Assembly (NCBI GenBank): GCA_003118195.1
Contig: BEXV01001570.1
Span: 27,534 to 41,729 of the forward strand
From: Hemicentrotus pulcherrimus
Lineage: Eukaryota; Echinodermata; Echinoidea; Camarodonta; Strongylocentrotidae
Direction: 5' to 3'
Length of the DNA: 14,196 nucleotides
The notes below the pieces were generated by a model that saw nothing but the letters and a program-made list of their open reading frames with translations, ran no database searches and had not been told where the DNA came from. Positions 1 through 9,600 of the stretch are shown here, piece by piece. The position numbers and the translations under genes are program-made. How positions within the stretch are numbered: the first letter of the stretch is position 1; the number at the start of each line of letters is the position of its first letter.

Positions 1-1240
1 AAATAACTGACTTTGTATTTATTGCAAGTGTAAGGTTCTGTGAAATATCTCTTTATTGTGCATCTCCAGAAAGCAAATTCCATTAGTTATTTATGAATGA
101 CAAAAGCATTGAGTGAAATGTAACATATGCAGATAAAAAATAACCAAGAAACCATCAATTTTTATTATCATCCTACATTTTGCTAATCCTTCTAGATTTT
201 TCTGTGAAGATACATGTTCATCTGTATGGGGCCAGAAGGGCGTTTACTTTAACAAAGACTTGATGTCCTTCTGGCTTTGAGTTTAATATACTTTCTCTGT
301 ATTCTGTATTAAAACGATCCAAGTATTTAACTTTCTTTATAGGAGACAGTGAACTTTATGTTGACAATTCTAGAGAAACATATTTCTTTCTGACAATGTC
401 AGTGATCTTAATGTTCCTTTTAAGGGCTCCTTGATACAACGAAAAAGTTCATGCAACTTCCGAGATCATCGGCATCAAGCTCACTTTGAACAACCATGTT
501 TCTTTTTCCTCTTCCTTTCCAGTCTATTTTCAGCGGATCAGGGATATATTTGGTTGACTTTTTAGAATGACAATGTATAAAAGGTGAACTGTGAAGTGAT
601 TTATAGAAGAGCTTTTAAGGGACTGACTAGGAGGAGAGGAATCTAGAATAAATCAGTGAATAAATCGTGAAGTTTTCTTGTAAGAGGTCAAAGACCCATG
701 TTCTGCAAGTCCCAGTATTGACTTTTGAATAGCGCATTGAAATATTTATTCACTTCAGATGAGATATAATGTTATTTATTGAGTATATGACAAGAGTAGT
801 CCTATTTCATCATAACCAGTTGAACTTGCATTCTTTTCTCTTTCTTTCCTCTTTGCCATTGAATTGATTTTGTTCACACTCAGTCTCACCATACTAGTCA
901 CAGGCTTGATATAAACCTAAATTTGACTTTTCAAACAGTAAATGATGTAAGCTGTTAATTATAAATTACAGAGATCTGTACTTTAAAAACAAAACAGGGA
1001 GAGATCATTGAAATTACTCAGGGGGAGTGGAAATGAAGTGGAACAAAAGAGTTTAAAAATCTCTATTTTCTATTTAAAGGGATGCGGTAACTTTGTCTCA
1101 GATTCTGAAACAAAATTCTGGATTTAGCTCATGCTGCAATGATAATTATAAACCTTTAGGTCATTCAGGAATGCCATGACTTTTACAAGCCGATCCCCTG
1201 TCTGATTATCAAGATATTTATGATTGGAATTACAAATTTT

Positions 1241-1265
1241 GAAAACCGTTTGCCAAACGGTTTTC
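1241..1265. repeat. Perfect inverted repeat, 11-bp arms, 3-bp spacer
   Basis: GAAAACCGTTT, GCC, then AAACGGTTTTC: the two arms are exact reverse complements. It could form a small hairpin or be a symmetric binding site. Each arm contains AACCGTT/AACGGTT, similar to a Myb-type YAACGG site. The function is unknown. Confidence 0.85.
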
Positions 1266-1502
1266 TTAACACTACAGTCTATTGGAGAAATCGAGTATGG
1301 TAAAACCGGTCACTCAAAGATTTTTACTTTTTTGAAGCACTTCTTGATCATTTTGAAGCGTGATTTTTTTTAGGGCTTCAATATTACACCATATCACAGA
1401 AACCGATAACATGTAGGGCCGTGTATCTCAGATTTAACATTGTTAAATGATGCCTTTAGAGAGCTCTCTAATTAATTGATATTCACTTTTAACTGAGTAA
1501 GG

Positions 1503-1636
1503 ACTGACCTGACTCACAGTGGAGTGAAAAATGAGAGAAAAAAAATTTTTTTAGAGGGGGGGAGAGAGAAACTGGGTGAGCACTGACCTGACTCACAGGG
1601 GAGTGAAAAATGAAAGAAAAATCACTTTTTAGAGGG
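1503..1636. repeat. Imperfect tandem duplication, about 79-bp period
   Basis: ACTGACCTGACTCACAG starts at 1503 and recurs at 1582. In both copies it is followed by (G)GGAGTGAAAAATGA(A/G)AGAAAAA, a T run, and TTTAGAGGG. The second copy runs into the GA repeat that follows, suggesting the unit grew from GA-rich flanking sequence by slippage or unequal exchange. Confidence 0.85.
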
Positions 1637-1661
1637 AGAGAGAGAGAGAGAGAGAGAGAGA
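1635..1661. repeat. (GA)n microsatellite
   Basis: An almost pure GA dinucleotide run directly follows the 79-bp duplication. Purine strand is +. Confidence 0.95.
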
Positions 1662-4147
1662 CTCAAAATGACAAAAACAGATTAGTGAATATTTGAGGGG
1701 GAAATCTGATGAAGAAGAATAAATGACTCCCCAATCCTCCCCCCCCCCTCTCTTTCACATGGTGCAACCGCTAACCTTAAGCCTAATGTATAAGAATAAT
1801 AGTTATGCAGTATAAAATTTGCGATCAATCAATCACAAACTGGCAAATATACCTCATGAACACCTCTACCATTTGCTCTATACATTATGTACTGAACAAA
1901 TTCACAATTAAAAAAAAAATCATTGTCTAACCTTATTCTATGTCCTAGATATAATAATTGCAAATGTATGCTATTTCTTTAGAACCGCTATTATTATGCA
2001 ACAGATCTATTCTGTCCTCAACCTCAGAGAAAATGAGAACTTATACAATTTTCAGTACAAAACAAATGGGGCAGGTGGTCAAGAGGTACGGCAGAGTTGC
2101 TCATTTGTGTTTGATTGATTGTCAACATTAAATATTTATAACGTAGTTATCCTCTGAAGGATTTGCCTCAAATTATCAATGAACTGTTTCTTATTTCTCT
2201 CATTCTGTGGTTTTATTTAAACAAAAATTAAAACCAACTTAATAGCAGGGTAGATTTCTGCTATAAAAAGAGGAATTAAGGACTTTTTGGTAAGATCCTA
2301 GAGATTTCATACCAGTATTAGTGATGTTATGTGGATGTATGCCCACTGAATTGTGGAGGCATTGGTATATTTTAATTGTTATCATTAAAGAAATTCAACT
2401 ATATGCTACTTATCTAGTGTACAGAATCTATATGTATCATTCAATTCTAATTGGAAATTGAGGGTGGGAAACATGTATTTGTCAGTAAATAATTTATTTA
2501 ATGTGTACCAGAAGAGAGAAAATAGCTGTAGATTTTCATCTTCAGCTACATGTTTCCATACTTCTAACTTGCATTGAAAATTGTCATGAGAAATGGATAC
2601 ATTCAGAACATAAGCTTTCCACTTTTTTCTTCCTCTTTATTGCATGGAACATTAGGTTGAAGAGGAGTGTGTAAATATCACTCTTTTGTGAGAAAATCAT
2701 TGTCGGTCAACTAGTTTGTTTGTACATTCTTTAGAGTCAGCCAACTTTGAATCAGATCTTGTGCAGAGCTTCCCAAACATGTACACGTGTAGTGTTTGTA
2801 CAATTTCAACCAGGAAACAATAGAGTTGTTTGCTTGCCCAACCCTCCTGAAGTCAGTCTGAAAGGATTACTTTTTAAAAATTTCAGTTACTAGTATTTGT
2901 ACTCGTGCATCTGCCAGTGAATGTAATTAATGTATAAATTGGTAAGGACGGGGACAATGCAGCAAAAACAATACAAGGCTTTGATATCGAAAAAAACTAA
3001 TTTCTTATATGGTAATCATGGTATAAGTCTTACTCTATTTTAAACCTTTGACGTATTGCTTGTTTATGGATTATAAATACCAAATAGAGAAAGAAAGTTC
3101 CAACTTTAAGAACAAGCAGCAGAGTAACAGAAACAGCTTCAAATGACAGTAATTGCATTTGCAAGATAACATTTATGAATTGTCCTCTTGGCTATAACTA
3201 TTTCTCAGAGTGCTTGATTGTGAAATATATTTTTACCTTATCTTCAATTGTGTCATACTTACATGTATAATCGGCTTTATACTGCTTATATACAAGTATT
3301 AATCAACCATGATCATGAAGATAGAGTATGCTTAGGATTAATCCTTTTTCAAATTGTTTCAGTTTGTGGTTGTTTGTTTGTCAGGCTGTGGATACAACTT
3401 TTGATCAGATAAAATAATTCTTACACAAAACCTGGGCAAAGTCCCATTAGGATAAGATCAAATACAAATATATCAGTCATAAAGTAAATATGTATTGTTT
3501 TATTTTGTTGGTGGTTTTACATACACTTACATGTATTGAGACATGTAATACTTGCTGTATTGATGGAACATACACACATTTCTGTAAATGTCTAGAGCAG
3601 TGTGTTCAAATATTCATTCATGTTTAGAAACAATTGTACTTGTATGACTCATTGCTTGATCAAAGGTATATATTTATTTTATTTTATCTAAGAATGTGCT
3701 TCATGATCACGAATACTGAAATAGTTGATTAAACATCTAGTTCTCTCAATATTGATTAATGATTTCATGTGACTAACCTTTTAGTATTGGGGCAACAAGA
3801 AAACATGCATATCCCTCAGTGAAAACAAAAATATTGAAATGTTTCCAACAGAGTTGGCTAGGGGCATACTTTATTTTAACACATTTTACAAAATGAAAGG
3901 CTTGTAAGTTGTAGCCAGAAGTTTGTATTGATTTATTCTTAATTTTTTTGTCAGATTTTCACCATCAAAAGCTGAACAGCGTGTCTAACATTACTACCAT
4001 GACAACAGTATAGTATATATCAAAAAGTTAATGCCAACAAAAGGAAATCATGTTCATGTATGGAGACATTTCTCTTTGCTGAAATTGTTTTCAGTAATCA
4101 TTCAGTATGATTCAATTGATTATCCCTTTTATCTCCTACTCCTGAAG

Positions 4148-4268
4148 CTGAATTAGGAGATTACGATGAAGAGCTTCATCCGGCAAGCTATGTTTCTGAG
4201 TTCCGTTTTGTACCTAATCAGACTGAAGAGCTTGAGAAAGCTATCTCAGAACATCATAAAAAACTCAG
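4148..4268 (+). CDS. EPB41L4A: Exon 1 of window: end of FERM F2 lobe
   Basis: The exon enters in phase 1, with one base carried from an upstream exon, and encodes (A/S)[27 protein letters not shown] and [12 protein letters not shown]. It leaves with AG, completed by the next exon to Arg. (S/A)ELGDYD, YVSE(F/Y)RFVP and EELE-AI are hallmarks of the end of the F2 alpha-helical lobe in 4.1-type FERM domains. The donor is strong (CAG|GTAAGA). The acceptor I chose, AG at 4146-4147, follows the pyrimidine-rich stretch TTATCCCTTTTATCTCCTACTCCT but has the unfavourable context GAAG|CT. It is set mainly by where homology begins, so this 5' edge is less certain than the others. The F1 lobe and the rest of F2 should lie further upstream, and I found no exon for them in 1-4147. 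Confidence 0.9.
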
Positions 4269-5221
4269 GTAAGATTCAAACTTTCAAATTTTAAATTCAT
4301 ATCCTGTCTTGCACAATGCACAAAACTACTTATTTTCATATCATTTTGCCATCTCTGCTCTTTGTAATCTGAACTAAATCAACCGTGTGAATCACTAATG
4401 AATGTCAAGCAATGAAACTCCAGTATATCATCTGTTTCAGGAACATTTCGCTAGAATCAAGATTGACAACTATCTTTGAATAGTTCGTTAGGTACCCTCC
4501 CTCCCTTGATTTCTTCTTGTCTCAAGCATCCTCCTCATTTAGACCAACCTTACTGCTTTCTTTCTTCACCATATTTGTCCATGAAATCTTTGGTCTTCCT
4601 TTCCCTCTTATGCCATCCACTTCCAGATCCCACACTCTTTTCACAGATTCATCATTTTCCCTTCTCAACACATGATCAATCCATCTCAATCCACTTCTCT
4701 TAACCACTTCCACCACACTTTCTTCCAGACCCAACCTTACCATGAGCTCACTTGTTTTCTTTTCTTTCTTTCAGGAGTCTTCAACCCTCGAGAGCAGAGA
4801 TGGGGTTCCTGGACAGGGCCAAGCGGCTAGAGATGTATGGGGTAGACCTGTGTCCAGTGGTAGGCGGAGACCACATAGAGTACTTCATAGGAACCACGCC
4901 CAAGGGTGTGGTCATCTACCACAACAAGAAGAGGGTTGCTTTATACAACTGGTGAGTAGAGCAGAGCAAGATTGTGAGGGTTAAACCGGAGTCAAAATTA
5001 CTATTAATATCTTTTCTATCCTTTTCTATTATTACCAAACTATATTGAGTTTGTGATTCCTGTGACAGGTATTCTAAAATGCTATTAATACAATAGTTGA
5101 TTAAAAAGTAATAATAGAAAGATTTTCACTGTTTTGGTATAGAGTAATGCAGAGAAATAAATGCACATTTGATGATTATTTCAATTTTCCATTGTACTTC
5201 TAAAGATAGGGCAAGTTTAGT

Positions 5222-5262
<41 letters not shown>

Positions 5263-6589
5263 TATTCTCAGTCCTACTCTATCATACTATTTCTCTCCTC
5301 TCCCCCACATTCTTTCCTATCTTTAGATTCTTTCATTCTCATCCTCTTTCTCATCCTTTTCCAATCTCTTTTTTCATCATTTCATACAATCTTTTTATAA
5401 TTCATAATCTTTCTTCCAATGACATCTCATCCTATCCTCCCAAATCCATTCCATAAATCTATTATTTTCTCCTTCTTACAGGTCAAAAATCAAACAGATG
5501 AACTTCAGACTTACAGAGTTCAAGATCATGGTTGAAGGCAAGGTAATGAGGAGATCATCTTTCTTTATAACCTTCATAAATTTCACTGATTTATTCAATA
5601 TATTCAGAGAAATGAAGCTTCGGTATTCAAGAGCTTGACACTATAACATTATTTCGCTGAAAATGGAATGACGATGAGTTTAATTCCAAGTCTCTGAAGA
5701 AGTTCTTGGGCCTCAGGGGGCATAACTCAGTGGTGACTGTTGTGTTATTTGTTTGTTTGTTTGTTTTTTTGTCTTCTTCTTCTTCTTTCTTTTTGTTCTT
5801 TTTCCTTGTAAGGTTATTGTTTTTTATCCATTTAACTTGCCATTATTTCTCTTCATTTTATGAGAAATTATTTAGCACTTTGAGTTTGATAGTCAAACAG
5901 CATTCAGTGGAGAAATCAACCAGGTGTTTTCAGACTCAATCTTGACACTTATCAGATTTCAGACATTGCAAATTTCCTTTTGTTTCTGAAATATTTTGTT
6001 TGTTGTGTGGATGTACTGGTCAGATTCATGTAATATTGACTATTTGATTCTGTCAAGACCATGAAAGAAATTAACCCATTGAATGCAATTTGATTTCAGC
6101 AAAACATAAAATAGTTATGGACCCCAGCGTTTGGTAATCTCTGGCATGATACTCGTACCTGAGAAATACTGATACCATTTTGTTTTCTACGTTTGTTAAC
6201 ATTTAGTTGATGTCAGTTGTGCATGTTCAGTACAATATTTATTTAAAAAAATAATGATATCACTGTATGAAATATCTTTTAGCTATAGAAAGACGAGCTG
6301 AATTTTCTGTCTCCAAAAAGGAGGTTATAAGGATCAAAACAAGTAGTTTTACAAGGGAAAACATGTCCTGTGTTATTTGATTTGATAAGGCTCATCTCAC
6401 TCATCAAAACCATTACACTTAGAGAGAAAATCAACCCAAACAATCCCAAAGTACTCTCTCCCTCTTGGTATGTGTACCCTAGCTTGATGTTGATAGATGA
6501 GAATGAAACACAATTATAAACCCTGTTTTGTTTCATAGTGCTGTGCATTTGGAGGGGGAGAGTTGAATGTGCGATGAAGAAATGGAAGC

Positions 6590-6620
<31 letters not shown>

Positions 6621-9600
6621 AGCGTAATAAGGGTGAAAGGAAAAGAGAGGTGGAAGGTAATGAAGGAAAAAAAAGGGAAAGTGATAAAGGTAGAAGGAAG
6701 GGAAAATAATTAAATTAATAAAGAGTGAGAAACAGAGAAAAGTGACAAGAAGGGGATGGAGCTGTGCAGAAGTGTGATGAAGAAAAAAGGAGAATTAGAC
6801 AGATTGATAAGAATAGGAATTGAGGGATGGATAGAGATATATGAAAATGAGATAATGGAGATAAAAAGAGTGAGAAAATGTGTGTGTGAGAGAGATAGAG
6901 AGAGACGGAGAGAGAGACAGCTCTAGACAGAAACGGGTAGAAATTTGACAAGAATCGAAGGAGACAGGCCAATCCTACCCCCTGGCAAAGTGGAATGAAA
7001 TAGATACTGTTGACAAATTGTTGTGTAGCAACAAATCAGGAGAGGCATTTATTCCTGTAATATAAGTGACATTAATGTTCCTTAAACACACAATGAAATC
7101 ACAGATAAAACATACCTCAACTGTTCTGACACCTGACTCATCGCTCAACAGGGGCAAACATATATTATTAATTGGCATAGCCCATATTTTAAAAACTCCA
7201 GCTGTCAAGCACTAACAGCCCCCCCCCCCTTCATGTATTATTTTGTAGAACATTGTGGATGTTGAATTTTATGGCCCTTTTTACTATGAGATCATGCTCG
7301 GCTTTCTTCAAGATCACAAAATTGATGAAAAGTTAACATTCGGTGAAAATTTGGAGTTGAAAGGATTGAAAGGAGAACAGAAAATCAAACATGTTTTTCT
7401 ACTCAAGTTACCTGGACAGACAATGTATTTTAATTAAACCATCAATATTGCTCACTCTCTCTTTATTTCTCCCATCTGTTTTTCTTCTCTCACCCTTTTC
7501 CCTCTATAAATGTACTCTCTGTCTTCTCTCTCTCTCTCTCTCTACCCCCTGTCTCTCTTCTCTTCTTTTCTGTCAATCTTTCTCTCTTTTTATCTCCCTG
7601 TATCTGTTTGTATTTCTGTGTCTTTCTCTACTTCTTTCCTTTCATACCTGGCACACTCTAACCGTGGACCTAACCCAGCTTGCAAGAAGAAAACTGTTAT
7701 CTCACACCCAAACTTTCCAAAAGTCTCCCAATTCTCACCGATAACTTGGCATCCCTACCTTCCAGTTTCACTTCATTCTTTTTATTGTTTCAATAAACAG
7801 CAGGCCAGGTGGTCGGCCAACATGAATGTTGTTCTAATGAGCCATATGCAACATGCCCAACACTTAAAAAACCTGCCGTGTTCATGACCTAAATATTGTT
7901 ATTTGATACCCGTAAGCAGTGAGGCACTTGATTCTGGAGCACTTCTTAGCAGTCCTGCAGTTTTTGTTGAGTGGGACAGATGGATGAGTTAAAAATAACT
8001 TAAAGTTAAAGTATCTTTTTCTTAAGACTTAATGGCAAAAACTGATATGGATTCTGTCATTACAAGACAGCATCATAAAAGATGTCAGGTATAATACTTG
8101 TTCTAGGTATTACATTTTTATTGTTTGTCTGTCTTCTTCAGATTTTCAATAATTTGAAATTCAGGCTTTCTGCTCTAATCACCTTCAAAGGAATTTGCTA
8201 GTATCATTGGATTCCCCTCCAAATCTTATGTTACAAAAATCCCAACATTCTGTTGATGTTGTACACGTTATACTTAACTATGGCAACATATCTGTGAGGT
8301 GCGATAGAAGATTCCTAGGAGATGTTTCAGGTTTCTTTTGTATGACAATACAGCTATTTGTTTCTCATAATGCCATGTCAGACTTAGCCAAGAAATTGAT
8401 TTGTTTGTTTTACTTGACTGCTAAGAAAGCATGTGTATGATTTTAAGTAAGCGACCAAGGGACCAATGGCTTTAAGTCCTCTCCGAGGGACTTGGTAATT
8501 AGGAGTAATACCTACCAAAGGGCAAAAGCACATCGAGTTGAGCTTCAAAACCGAGGCTTGAAGGTTATGAGACCACTGCTCTACTACTGAGCCATTGCAC
8601 CAATGCAAAAGTTGTACATTTTAGAGTTCTAATGCTGTAGGCTCAGTTACAAAGGACTGTCCTAAAACTCATGGGGCTTCTCTTCTGTTATCATGGGCCA
8701 TTAAACTGCTCTAACAGCATGCATGGGTAAGGTTTCAGAGAACTCTCCTAATGGTATTAGGATGTTATAGATATAATAAGGGCATCTGAACTTTGAAGGT
8801 GACTGGAGGAAAGGAAGACGTACCCTGCTTCCCCCCCACCCCATGCAGTTACACCATACCAGGCAGAAACACGTTCATCGTGCTCTTTAACACCCCTGTT
8901 CCATACACCCTTGTGTCTTTCAGGAGTTCTCTTGGACACTCCCATCGCACAGATCCTGCAAGCATATATTCCAGTGTTATATAGAGCAGCATATGTTCTT
9001 CAGGTTAAGACCATCAATGCTAGAACGCAATGGAACACTAACAAAGTCACTCAAGAGCAATGGCAGCAGATACAGGTATTTATAGCTGAGTTTTCTTTCT
9101 TAGTACAGTCAACCTGCTTTAGTGACCACCTGTATACAAAGACCACCTGTCTACAACAAGCACATTTGTTGCTTCCCTTGAAAATGGTTTCTCATTGAAA
9201 CATGTACTAAAGGAACCTGTCTACAAAGACCAATTTTTGTGTTTCCCTTGGGCGGTAGCTTTAGACAGGTTTGACTGTACTTAAATTTTGTATACAACAT
9301 TATACTAACCGTTGTTCAGAGAACAGCTGACCCTTCCATGAATGCCCTTGAAAATAATTTGATGCCATATGAATTCACTTGTATTAATGCTGCTGCTCAG
9401 AACTGCTTTGAAGTTTAGAAAACTATGACACAATTTATTCATAATTAATTCAAAATGTCCTTGTTCCTTGTGCCAATTGATGCTTTTGATGACTCTGATG
9501 ACTGTTCTTTGTCCCGCACGACTGACCACCTACTGAATCACTTTTAACAGCAATGACTTTTGAACGGGTAAATGTAACCATTTATTTTGATACATGTGGC

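Larger units (their letters stand above)
1..4147. other. Non-coding: upstream intron or intergenic sequence
   Basis: This is AT-rich sequence with frequent stops in all frames and no exon recognisable for the FERM F1 or early F2 lobes. It is most likely the intron before the first exon in the window. Apart from the repeats listed separately (79-bp duplication, GA repeat, palindrome at 1241-1265), it contains only short homopolymers, such as a C run near 1739-1748. Pyrimidine-AG sequences, such as CCTCTTCCTTTCCAG around 522, are not followed by a family-like reading frame. No promoter is claimed. Confidence 0.6.

Noticed and set aside
481..580. Possible upstream exon after CCTCTTCCTTTCCAG
   Set aside because: The following frames stop soon, show no FERM similarity, and there is no good donor.
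1432..1448. Palindrome ATTTAACA-T-TGTTAAAT
   Set aside because: Short, AT-rich and easily expected by chance in this composition.
6715..7208. Minus-strand open frames rich in Ser, Leu and Phe, or with Cys-rich segments
   Set aside because: They arise from the purine-rich tract and the adjacent AT-rich sequence; no domain, no splice support, and the strand is opposite to the gene.
7391..7887. Two overlapping + strand open frames of 117 and 125 codons
   Set aside because: Composition is dictated by the CT repeat, there is no recognisable domain, and they overlap each other in different frames.
8530..8607. Functional tRNA-Met gene on the minus strand
   Set aside because: Box A and the anticodon loop are good, but the B box and acceptor stem are decayed and a SINE body follows.
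8911..9198. Open frame [14 protein letters not shown]..., at first taken for an exon of another gene
   Set aside because: The same bases in another frame give the F3 end of the FERM domain with correct phases and motif, so this is a shadow.
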